Source of the DNA: Bacteroidetes bacterium UBA2234
GTDB taxonomy: Bacteria; Bacteroidota; Bacteroidia; NS11-12g; UBA955
Direction: 5' to 3'
DNA length: 10,850 nt
NCBI GenBank assembly: GCA_002347985.1
Contig: DDYM01000018.1
Location: forward strand, 1 to 10,850
The position numbers and the translations under genes are program-made. Below the pieces are notes generated by a model. It saw nothing but the letters and a program-made list of their open reading frames with translations, did not search any database and had not been told where the DNA came from. Below, in pieces: positions 1 to 7,342 of this stretch; within the stretch, counting starts at the first letter, position 1, and every line of letters begins with the position of its first letter.

Positions 1-2
1 CT

Positions 3-1547
3 TACGGCGACCCAAAAAATATCAATATTTCCAAACTTCAAAAAATCGGAAATGGATCCACTCTCGCATTGTCGCTCAAAAAAGATTCTGTAATGCTGTT
101 ATCAATCACCGATAGCAAGGGTTGCACTGTAACTCGGGAATTGCGCATCAACCAGATCATTTCTCAAGATTTGAAATGGAAGAAAAAACCGCTTGCCCCG
201 GTTTGTGGCAATGCCAAGAGCATTTCGTTGCTAGACCCGATGAACAAAGACATGATTTACGGGAGCGAACAAACAGGAATTCGTTGCTTAAATGGAAAAT
301 ACCTCGACAGCATTGGACCTAACAATTACAAAATCAAGGCGCCGGCAAAACCCAAAACCAGCGATTTTATCAAGCTCACATTTGTAGCCACCTATGACAC
401 TTTGGGCTGTTTGAGTCGCGACACCAACACAATCGACTTAATTTATCGCCCACAGTTTTCTTTAAGTCGCAATGCAGAAGTTTGTACCGCCACACCGGGA
501 TTGTTGCTGGAAAAAATCGTAGCGCAAACGCCGAAAAGCGCATCGCCATTTGATTGGACATTGTTGTCGAGCCCCGTGAAGTCGAATGCACAAATCGGCT
601 ATACAACTACCTCACCCAAAAAGGCCATTTTGCTAAGTTACCCCGATTCCATTTCCGTGGGCAAATACAAAATCAGTGCCTGCGCTACGGATTCCGCTTT
701 GGGCTGTCGTTTCTGCGACACCACAATAGTGACCTCGGTTCAACTGTATTTTGCCAATTACAACGGCGACACTTTGGCTTGTCCGCACAGCGCGGCGATC
801 AATTTAAACGGCGGATTGAAGTTGGCTTCGGGTCAGCAGGCCGACACCATCTACAACTGGAAAGTGGTGAGCATCAATGGCGATACATCTAGAACCCTAC
901 CGGGCTTCAAGAATGGGGTTATAAACAACAACTTCAGACCAGCCGCGGCCTCCGGCCGCTGGCTGATCTCCTACAAAGCATCAAAGCCTTGCTTTCAAGA
1001 ATCAACCATCAGCATCCGGGTGCAAGACACACTCCCCATTTCAATTTCATCCAACCCCGATTCTGCCATCATGTTACCCAAAACATCCTTCAATTTTACC
1101 GCAAATACCCAAGCCAACCGCATCCATTGGGATTTCGGCACAGGCAATCCAAGTGATACCGCAACGCTAAACCCCATCAACTGGTCCTTCGCGAACTCTC
1201 CAGCCAACTACCTGGTAAGCGTGCAATCCTTCCATCCAAACGGATGTTACGGAATGGCAACGAAAAAAGTAAAAGTGGTGGAATTTTCAGGCACACAAGC
1301 CATCAATCTAGCGCATTGCGGTTGGACCGATCAACTTCGATTCATTTCTTCCCAGTACGCATTCAAACAATTGACGGTCTATAATATGAACGGACAAATG
1401 GTCTTCCAAACCAAAGAAAATCTAGGGGTACCAAACCAAGCCATAGCCCCTGGAACCTATTCTTTTGTTTTTGAAGTAATAGACCCATCCAATCCACAAG
1501 CCAAATTACCCACCGTCAAAGGAAAATGGATTCATTTCGTGGATTAA
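3..1547 (+). CDS. Multidomain Ig/PKD-like secreted protein with T9SS-like C-terminal tail (5' truncated)
   Basis: The frame is open to the left edge of the window, so only the last 514 residues are visible. A TTG at 69 is just an internal codon, because the residues before it continue the same frame. The protein has no enzyme motif. It is a string of beta-sandwich modules. Cys residues in a recurring end-of-module strand (SKGC, TLGC, ALGC, KPC, PNGC) fall at residues 41, 136, 235, 330 and 415, a period of about 95. The module at about 355-425 is PKD-like (HWDFGTG, then YLVSV and NGC). The last ~80 residues (LTVYNMNGQMVF, then APGTYSF, then KGKWIHFV) resemble a type A T9SS sorting domain. In Bacteroidota such proteins are exported across the outer membrane and anchored or released as adhesins or enzymes, but the visible part does not show which. 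A hairpin after the stop separates it from the downstream operon. Confidence 0.85.
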   Translation, partial: YGDPKNINISKLQKIGNGSTLALSLKKDSVMLLSITDSKGCTVTRELRINQIISQDLKWKKKPLAPVCGNAKSISLLDPMNKDMIYGSEQTGIRCLNGKYLDSIGPNNYKIKAPAKPKTSDFIKLTFVATYDTLGCLSRDTNTIDLIYRPQFSLSRNAEVCTATPGLLLEKIVAQTPKSASPFDWTLLSSPVKSNAQIGYTTTSPKKAILLSYPDSISVGKYKISACATDSALGCRFCDTTIVTSVQLYFANYNGDTLACPHSAAINLNGGLKLASGQQADTIYNWKVVSINGDTSRTLPGFKNGVINNNFRPAAASGRWLISYKASKPCFQESTISIRVQDTLPISISSNPDSAIMLPKTSFNFTANTQANRIHWDFGTGNPSDTATLNPINWSFANSPANYLVSVQSFHPNGCYGMATKKVKVVEFSGTQAINLAHCGWTDQLRFISSQYAFKQLTVYNMNGQMVFQTKENLGVPNQAIAPGTYSFVFEVIDPSNPQAKLPTVKGKWIHFVD

Positions 1548-1552
1548 ACCAC

Positions 1553-1586
1553 CCCAAAGTTCAACCGGTTTCGGTTGAACTTTGGG
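1553..1586 (+). terminator. Strong stem-loop terminator after the surface protein gene
   Basis: A perfect 15-bp inverted repeat, CCCAAAGTTCAACCG and CGGTTGAACTTTGGG, encloses a 4-nt GTTT loop. It starts 5 nt after the TAA of the upstream gene. No T-run follows (next bases AACTAAATAGG), so it is not a textbook intrinsic terminator. Its position and stability still suggest transcript ending or 3'-end protection. The stem is symmetric, but there is no oppositely oriented gene here for it to serve. Confidence 0.75.
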
Positions 1587-1624
1587 AACTAAATAGGTAA
1601 ACAATTCGTCATTTCGCGATCGCA

Positions 1625-1657
1625 TTTGTAATTATTGTACTTTTTACAATATATTCG
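1625..1657 (+). promoter_or_regulatory. Candidate Bacteroidota promoter for the glycan operon
   Basis: TTTG at 1625-1628 and TATATTCG at 1650-1657 match the Bacteroidota -33 TTTG and -7 TAnnTTTG elements, with one mismatch in the second and a 21-bp spacer. It is the best match I found by eye in the gap between the hairpin and the regulator start. It would give a 5' leader of roughly 15-20 nt. All seven genes downstream are packed too tightly for an obvious second promoter, so this may drive the whole operon. The assignment is by consensus only. Confidence 0.5.
1634..1650. promoter_or_regulatory. Inverted repeat inside the promoter, candidate operator
   Basis: ATTGTA (1634-1639) and TACAAT (1645-1650) form a perfect 6-bp inverted repeat with a 5-bp spacer. 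They lie between the -33 and -7 candidates, and the last base is shared with the -7 element. A repressor bound here would block the promoter. The adjacent gene encodes a NrtR-type DNA-binding regulator, so autoregulation is a reasonable inference. The region is A/T-rich, and a 6-bp repeat can occur by chance. Confidence 0.35.
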
Positions 1658-1680
1658 CTCAAATCATCCGCGACATCGAT

Positions 1681-2373
1681 ATGGATCCAACCCTAATACC
1701 CTTCTTTAAAGCCGCAGTTTCTGTAGATAACGTAGTCTTTGGTTTCGACCAATCAGGACTAAAAGTTCTGCTCATTTATCGCGGAGCCGACCCCTATCGA
1801 AACTGCTGGGCATTGCCTGGCGACTTAATCAGCTTGGACACAGATTTGTCGTCTTCGGCCGAAAAAGTGCTTCAAGACCTTACAGGTTTAGACAAAATTT
1901 ACATGGAGCAAATCCACACTTTTGGCAAAGTAGATCGACACCCATTTGGTCGCGTTTTTACGGTCGCCTATTTCGCGTTGATCAAAATAGACGACTACAA
2001 CATTCATCCTTCATCGTGGGCGGAAGAAGCCGCTTGGTTTCCTATCTCTGAAATTCCAGAACTTCCATTTGACCACAATGAGATATTGGCGTTTGCGAAA
2101 GAGCAAATCAAATCAAAAATCCGACGTCAGCCCATTGGCTTTGAATTGCTCCCCAAATATTTCACGCTCACGGAATTACAAAAACTCTACGAATCAATCC
2201 TAGAAACAGAGTTTGATGTTCGCAACTTTAGAAAAAAGATCTTATCCATGGACTTTATCTCGGAGACCGGCCTAAAACAGTCAAGTGTTACGCATCGACC
2301 TGCAAAGTTGTACAAGTACAATGCGAAGAAATACAATAAACTCACCAACAGTGGATTTGCATTTGACCTTTAA
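1681..2373 (+). CDS. NrtR-type transcriptional regulator (Nudix-like sensor plus winged helix)
   Basis: This 230-residue protein has the two-domain layout of the NrtR family. Residues ~10-140 form a Nudix-like fold. Residues ~150-225 form a C-terminal winged helix with family signatures: LLPKYFTLTELQKLYESI, DVRNFRKKIL and HRPAKLYKY. The Nudix box begins at G47, but the catalytic REUxEE core is replaced by EKVLQD (61-66) and the first Glu by Asp53. The domain is therefore probably a ligand sensor and not a hydrolase. Family members bind ADP-ribose or sugars; in Bacteroides the relative AraR responds to arabinose. EQIHTFGKVDRHPFGRVF (76-93) is also typical of the family. The gene is first in the operon, and the ATG at 1681 sits just after the candidate promoter and inverted repeat. 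It probably represses the operon until a sugar from the target glycan binds. The ligand is unknown. Confidence 0.9.
   Translation: MDPTLIPFFKAAVSVDNVVFGFDQSGLKVLLIYRGADPYRNCWALPGDLISLDTDLSSSAEKVLQDLTGLDKIYMEQIHTFGKVDRHPFGRVFTVAYFALIKIDDYNIHPSSWAEEAAWFPISEIPELPFDHNEILAFAKEQIKSKIRRQPIGFELLPKYFTLTELQKLYESILETEFDVRNFRKKILSMDFISETGLKQSSVTHRPAKLYKYNAKKYNKLTNSGFAFDL
2308..2321. promoter_or_regulatory. Second TTGTAC inverted repeat, inside the regulator's 3' end
   Basis: TTGTAC (2308-2313) and GTACAA (2316-2321) form a perfect inverted repeat around AA. The half-site TTGTA/TACAA is the one in the promoter repeat at 1634-1650, but the spacer between half-sites is one base shorter. It lies 62 bp before the glycosidase start proposed here. 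These bases encode the conserved LYKYN stretch of the winged helix, so protein constraint may explain the palindrome. Confidence 0.2.
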
Positions 2374-2383
2374 AAACAGAACC

Positions 2384-3733
2384 TTGAAGTATTTAATCGC
2401 CCTCATAGCATTCACAGTATCCATCCAATCGCAGGCCCAAGCCGTTAAAGTAGAGGTGCGCCAAACGCCGCAAGGATGGGAAATGCTGCGCGATGGAAAA
2501 CCTTATTACGTTAAAGGTGCCGGCGGTGATACCCATTTAGACATCGTTGTAAATATTGGCGGAAATTCCATTAGAACCTGGGGGATTGACGATGCCCAAA
2601 CCATTTTGGACAATGCCCAGAAACACGGACTTACAGTGATGCTTGGGATGTGGTTGCAACACGAACGACATGGATTTGACTACAGCAACAAAGCGAAAGT
2701 GGAAAAACAATTGAATCATTTCAAAAGCGTCATTGATCAATTCAAAAACCACCCAGCGCTTCTGATGTGGGGCATAGGCAATGAGGTAGATCTGTTTTAT
2801 TCAAATACCCGAGTTTGGGACGCCATTGAAGACATAGCCAAATATGCGCACCAAGTGGACCCCAATCACCCCACTTCTACGGTTACCGCTGGATTGGATT
2901 CGATGGAGGTTTCACTTATCAAACAAAAGGCGCCCGACATCGACGTATACTGCGTAAACACTTATGGTGATATTGGCAATGTTCCATACAACATCAGAAA
3001 ATGGGGTTGGACTGGGCCGTATATGATTACAGAATGGGGACCCAACGGCCATTGGGAGTCGCCAAACACACCTTGGGGTGCCGCCATCGAACAAAGCAGC
3101 TTAGAAAAAGCGGAAGTTTACAACAAGCGATACACCAATTACATCGCGGCAAATCCTCATGACTGCATCGGGTCGTATGTATTCTTATGGGGGCAAAAAC
3201 AGGAGTATACTTTAACATGGTATGGACTATTCACCAAAGAAGGGAAGCCCACGCAGGCCATAGATGCATTGCAAATTGCTTGGAGCAGTCAGAGCCCATC
3301 CACTTCCACACCAAGCATTGCGGGGCTCCTCGTGAACAACAAAAATGCATACAGCGGACTCCATGTGAACGCAAACTCCATCAACCAAGCCTTTGCCGAC
3401 GCCTATTTAATACAATACAATCAAACGGCAAACGACACACAGAATCTTCATTACAGTTGGAAAATCCTTGCCGAAAGCAACGACAAAAAAGCGGGAGGTG
3501 ATGTAGAGAATGAAGCCGCTGAGATTCCCGGCTTAATCAAAAAAGGAAAAACCAAACGCATCACTTTCAAAGCGCCCAATGAATCGGGATCCTACCGATT
3601 GTTTGTGACGATTGAATATCAAAACAAAATCGCCTACGCCAACTTTCCCTTCTACGTTGATGCAAACAACAATTCGCAAAAAACGAAATCAGTTCGAGTA
3701 AAAAAATTCACCATGGACAGTTTTAATCCTTAA
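2384..3733 (+). CDS. Secreted clan GH-A glycosidase (GH2-type TIM barrel with C-terminal beta-sandwich)
   Basis: From a TTG at 2384 this is 449 residues with a clean signal peptide (KYLIALIAF, then SQAQA) cleaved near residue 20. That start lies 10 nt after the regulator's stop. An ATG at 2321 and a GTG at 2285 are in frame, but they would overlap the regulator by 53 nt or more and add an odd long N-terminus. The TIM barrel spans about 25-305. It has GGNSIRTWG (R64, W66), LGMWLQHERHGFDY, GIGNEVD with probable acid/base E134, and MITEWGPNG with probable nucleophile E217. These are the strand 4 and strand 7 Glu residues of clan GH-A retaining enzymes. Residues ~315-435 look like an Ig-like sandwich (SWKILAES, GGDVE, GSYRLFV, ANFPFYV). 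The N-terminal sandwich domains of true GH2 enzymes are missing, so it may belong to another clan GH-A family such as GH5 or GH158. The substrate is probably a beta-linked glucan or related glycan (inferred). No lipobox or T9SS tail, so probably periplasmic. Confidence 0.85.
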   Translation: MKYLIALIAFTVSIQSQAQAVKVEVRQTPQGWEMLRDGKPYYVKGAGGDTHLDIVVNIGGNSIRTWGIDDAQTILDNAQKHGLTVMLGMWLQHERHGFDYSNKAKVEKQLNHFKSVIDQFKNHPALLMWGIGNEVDLFYSNTRVWDAIEDIAKYAHQVDPNHPTSTVTAGLDSMEVSLIKQKAPDIDVYCVNTYGDIGNVPYNIRKWGWTGPYMITEWGPNGHWESPNTPWGAAIEQSSLEKAEVYNKRYTNYIAANPHDCIGSYVFLWGQKQEYTLTWYGLFTKEGKPTQAIDALQIAWSSQSPSTSTPSIAGLLVNNKNAYSGLHVNANSINQAFADAYLIQYNQTANDTQNLHYSWKILAESNDKKAGGDVENEAAEIPGLIKKGKTKRITFKAPNESGSYRLFVTIEYQNKIAYANFPFYVDANNNSQKTKSVRVKKFTMDSFNP

Positions 3734-3737
3734 TCCA

Positions 3738-5603
3738 ATGAAGAGAGCTTTACTCACAATCGCATTTTGGGGCTTTGTTACAGCAAATGCTGTTGCACAA
3801 ATTACAAATACTATTTATCCATTGGGGGTTTATCCAAAACAGGCGCCAGAAAAGTTGGAGCGATTCACAGTATCTGGGTATTACCGATTTATCACCAACG
3901 TAAGATATTTACAGAATTCTCGTGAAATGCTTACCCGCGGTAGTTATACGGATCAAGCGAAAACACCCACTCATATTTTTGTAGGAGACGATGCCCAAAT
4001 CCCCCAACTCATGCTAAACCTGGGTGGAAGCATCACTCCCAGTACAAGATTTTCAACCGATTTTTACCTTTGGACCCCGATGACAGGCGCCGGACAGGCA
4101 GAAAACGTAAAAGGACTCAACCTTGGCGTTAGTTTAACCGGAACCCATGATTTTCAAAAAGGAAGCCTCAATGTAATTGCAGGAGGTATCAACTGGTATG
4201 CCTTAACCCCGTTTACATTCCACACCAATCCCGGCTTCAATCGCTATTCCATCTTTGAGAGAAACCCTTGGGACCCTCAAACCCGAAATATCGCGGATCG
4301 TTATAACACCTTTTATACAAACGGTGCGCTAAATCAGGATACTCGCTGGGGCCGTCAAGCGTTTCAGGGTATTATTTTAGAAGTCAACGACATGCCAAAG
4401 AACTTGTCGGGAGTAATCATGTTTGGAAAAACACAGCTCAACGGCGGGATGGCTCCACTTCCCAATCAATCGTATGGCGGGAAATTGAAAAAAACGGTTG
4501 GAAACCACTATATCAGTTTAAATTCATTCAACAACCAAACCTATTCAGATAGCTTACTCACCCATGGCGTTGGATTCAATATGCATACGACCGAATTCCA
4601 AATCAAAAAACGTGTAATTACGATTTACGGCGAATTGGGTGCCGGACGATACTTTAGTCCAACGGTGGCAAAAGGTTGGGGCGAGGCCATCGACCTAAAA
4701 CTCAGTTTCCCCAAAACCGTAACGGGCATTCCACTATTGGTTCGGTATTACCGTGTAAGTCCAAAAGTTCTGAACAATTCATCCGTGTTCTGGAATTCCT
4801 CCATTCGCGAAGGCAATGTGAGCAGTTCTAGCAGTTCCGACCAACTCGTTTTGGTGCCTTTCTCCAGTGCAATGGTCCCTGTAGGTCAGATTACCAACAA
4901 CAGGACGGGCATCGAATTGAATACAGAATTCGAAATCGGAAAACTCAAAACGAGCATCGGCTATACCAATGCCAACGAAATTGATAACATCTCATCACAG
5001 TTAACCTATTCTCACCCTGTGAACAATTTGGCGCTTTCTCGCTTCTGGCGATGGGGATTCCCCGCCAACGTGGGCCCTTACCAAAATCTAACCAAAGTTT
5101 ATCGCGGAGTATTCGAAACAGTCAACCTCACCGATGGCACACCCACCGGAGTTCCTTTGTACAAAAAGTACTTCAACAACATCGAGGTAAATGCGAAATA
5201 CAAAACCAAACTTGCCTACAAAGACCTTTTTATCAACTACTTAGGGTCTTACGCATCGGTTCAAAGAAAACGCTCTGCCATAACCGTTTTCACCGAAGAA
5301 GCCTATTTGAGAACCTACTACCATCAACTGGAAGCCTACTATCATTTATCGCCAAAAGTCGTTTTTGCCAATTACGTTGGATGGGAGCGAATCATCGCCA
5401 ATTACAACACCACTGTTGATGCAATTAGTCGACGTCCTCGAAACCAGGAAGGATGGGGTTTGGCGACCGGGTTCGACATTGAAATGAGCAAAGGCGCGGG
5501 TCTTTATATCCGTCAGCGATGGATGAATTACCAAGACCGAAGCTTCAGCAAAGACCAATACAAAGGCTGGGAAACCACCGTTGAAATCAAAATTTTCTTC
5601 TAA
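3738..5603 (+). CDS. Outer-membrane beta-barrel protein, candidate glycan porin (barrel 1)
   Basis: The 621-residue protein has a signal peptide (MKRALLTIAF to ANAVA, cleavage after A20). The rest is alternating beta-strands rich in Tyr, Asn and Gly, ending in the hallmark aromatic strand EIKIFF. No TonB box, plug domain or SusC signature is visible, and it is far shorter than a SusC (about 1000 residues). A motif set, GGIN (149-152), TPFT (157-160), Y-N-TFY (189-193) and GRQ (205-207), recurs in the same order in the next protein. I do not recognise a named family. It starts 4 nt after the glycosidase stop, and its own stop overlaps the next start. The context suggests passive or assisted uptake of oligosaccharides, or a structural role at the cell surface. 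A run of six Ser (~362-367) probably lies in a loop and is partly encoded by a 9-bp in-frame duplication at 4821-4838. Confidence 0.8.
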   Translation: MKRALLTIAFWGFVTANAVAQITNTIYPLGVYPKQAPEKLERFTVSGYYRFITNVRYLQNSREMLTRGSYTDQAKTPTHIFVGDDAQIPQLMLNLGGSITPSTRFSTDFYLWTPMTGAGQAENVKGLNLGVSLTGTHDFQKGSLNVIAGGINWYALTPFTFHTNPGFNRYSIFERNPWDPQTRNIADRYNTFYTNGALNQDTRWGRQAFQGIILEVNDMPKNLSGVIMFGKTQLNGGMAPLPNQSYGGKLKKTVGNHYISLNSFNNQTYSDSLLTHGVGFNMHTTEFQIKKRVITIYGELGAGRYFSPTVAKGWGEAIDLKLSFPKTVTGIPLLVRYYRVSPKVLNNSSVFWNSSIREGNVSSSSSSDQLVLVPFSSAMVPVGQITNNRTGIELNTEFEIGKLKTSIGYTNANEIDNISSQLTYSHPVNNLALSRFWRWGFPANVGPYQNLTKVYRGVFETVNLTDGTPTGVPLYKKYFNNIEVNAKYKTKLAYKDLFINYLGSYASVQRKRSAITVFTEEAYLRTYYHQLEAYYHLSPKVVFANYVGWERIIANYNTTVDAISRRPRNQEGWGLATGFDIEMSKGAGLYIRQRWMNYQDRSFSKDQYKGWETTVEIKIFF

Positions 5604-7333
5604 TGCAACAATCCATGAACCGATTATATACCCTTTCCACAGCCCTCTTCGCCACCCTGTTCGCCAATATCTCCCAAGGCCAAACAGGTCCCAAAGTGCG
5701 ATTCACGGGCGGAGCACGTTCCATCATTTCCAATGCGGATATTCAAGTAAACGATTCCATACCAGACAAAACCACAGCCAAAAAAGCCGTTGGTGGTTAT
5801 GCGCTTGTTGACTTGGGATTCAATATCAGCCCCAATAAAAACACCGAAATCTTGGGAATGATCCGCATCAACAATAAATACGGCGGGTTCTATGGCGCTG
5901 GCGTTGCGTTCGATGTTCGACAGCTCTGGGTAAAAGGCATCATCGCCGATGTAGTTCGATACCAGTTGGGCGATATCAATTTGAAACAAACCCCATTCAC
6001 CCTTTACAACCACAATGAGGATCAAATGATCAGTCAGCCCGGTGTTTTTCAACTGCAGCGCGACATCGTGAATTATGAAACTTTCTACAAATCAAACACT
6101 TGGCGACAACAGGGTTTGTCGTTGGATTGGGGTCTACAATTCAACAAATTTGTAAAAGAACTCAATGTGAACGCCTACCTAACTCGAATGAATGCAACCA
6201 ATTTTGGCAATGTTCAAGACAGATTGTTCGGGGGGTCTACGGTTGATTTGATGCAAAGTGAGCATTTGAGCGTTGCTTACAATATCGCAGCGTTGTTTGA
6301 TGTCAAAGGCACGGCTTTAGATACCAATGTTTTTAGCAACGTGGTGAACACAATGACATTTCGGTATTCCAATAAATTGGGAAAACTAAATGCGAAATTG
6401 CAGGGTGAATTCGGAAATTCTCGATACCATTACAGCATCGACACAACAGCCCCCACCCTTACCGATTATTTCATGAACCCCACCTTTAGCCTAACACCAG
6501 AGAGCAAACAATGGGAGGCCGAATTGGGCTATTTGAACGTAGGTCCTGATTTCCGCAGTCCGGGTGCGCAGAGCAAGCGAGTGGACTACAATGCTCAACC
6601 CAATTTCTTCAATCGTTACAAGCAGACACAGGCAGACAGACCTTTGAATTTTGGAGACATCCTGAGTAACAGTCAATTATACCGCACCGGCATAAACCCC
6701 AAACTGATGGCATACAATCCTTTGATTAACAATGTACTACCATACGGACAAGCCACTTTTAACCGACAAGGATTATACGTAAAAGGAAAATACAACACCA
6801 AAAATGATGTTTTGCAATCCGAATTCAGCCATCACCAACTCAAGGAAATTCGCGGACAAGGCACATCGGCTTTGAAATCGTTCATGATGACCCGCCTCCA
6901 GCTGGGCGCCAACATCGGAAAATATTTACATTGGGATCGCATTGCCAAGGTTTCAGCGTCTGCTTGTTATCAGAGCACCCAAAGAACTGGGCAATTTGCT
7001 TTTGAATCTGTTGATTTAACCTCATTCCAAACTGGCTTGGGCGCAGAAATCGAAATTTTACCTAGCATGGACTTGATGATTGGCTATACGGCACTTCAGG
7101 GCAAAGGACATGACCTCATTTCGGATCGAAATAGCTTCACCGAGGTCATTGATTTTAGCAAGTACAACACAGACGTGAACCAAACCGTTTCGGCCGCTGG
7201 CATTCGATTCAGATTTGGAGAAAACGCCTATTTGGCTGCGCTTTATCAGCAAACGAATTACCAAAATAAAACCCAATCCTTTGACAATTACAAAATCAAC
7301 CACTGGATGGTTGTTTACAATATGACCTTTTAA
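5603..7333 (+). CDS. Outer-membrane beta-barrel protein, relative of the preceding barrel (barrel 2)
   Basis: The 576-residue protein is predicted to start at the ATG in TAATG, sharing one base with the previous stop, which points to translational coupling. A second ATG at 5615 would give a more usual signal peptide (MNRLYTLST to SQG, cleavage before Q27 in the long numbering). The mature part is strand-rich throughout and ends in MVVYNMTF, typical of a barrel. GDIN (123-126), TPFT (130-133), Y-E-TFY (158-162) and RQ (168-169) match the motif order of barrel 1. Each protein also has an upstream LG...I[ST]P strand, so the two are probably distant homologues. No plug domain or TonB box is visible. 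Having two barrels side by side suggests a two-part complex or two pores for different oligomers. No named family is recognised. Confidence 0.8.
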   Translation: MQQSMNRLYTLSTALFATLFANISQGQTGPKVRFTGGARSIISNADIQVNDSIPDKTTAKKAVGGYALVDLGFNISPNKNTEILGMIRINNKYGGFYGAGVAFDVRQLWVKGIIADVVRYQLGDINLKQTPFTLYNHNEDQMISQPGVFQLQRDIVNYETFYKSNTWRQQGLSLDWGLQFNKFVKELNVNAYLTRMNATNFGNVQDRLFGGSTVDLMQSEHLSVAYNIAALFDVKGTALDTNVFSNVVNTMTFRYSNKLGKLNAKLQGEFGNSRYHYSIDTTAPTLTDYFMNPTFSLTPESKQWEAELGYLNVGPDFRSPGAQSKRVDYNAQPNFFNRYKQTQADRPLNFGDILSNSQLYRTGINPKLMAYNPLINNVLPYGQATFNRQGLYVKGKYNTKNDVLQSEFSHHQLKEIRGQGTSALKSFMMTRLQLGANIGKYLHWDRIAKVSASACYQSTQRTGQFAFESVDLTSFQTGLGAEIEILPSMDLMIGYTALQGKGHDLISDRNSFTEVIDFSKYNTDVNQTVSAAGIRFRFGENAYLAALYQQTNYQNKTQSFDNYKINHWMVVYNMTF

Positions 7334-7342
7334 TCCATAGCG

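Noticed and set aside
940..965. GC-rich stem-loop (CAGCCGCGGCC, loop TCC, near-complementary right arm).
   Set aside because: It lies in the middle of the surface protein's coding frame (PAAASGRW) with no gene boundary nearby. Probably codon-driven.
2285..2383. Longer N-terminus for the glycosidase from GTG 2285 or ATG 2321.
   Set aside because: It would overlap the regulator by 53-89 nt and put 21 or more non-signal residues before a complete signal peptide. It remains possible for ATG 2321.
3738..5603. Barrel 1 as a TonB-dependent SusC-type transporter.
   Set aside because: Length is 621 residues, and no carboxypeptidase-like N-terminal domain, plug motif or TonB box is visible.
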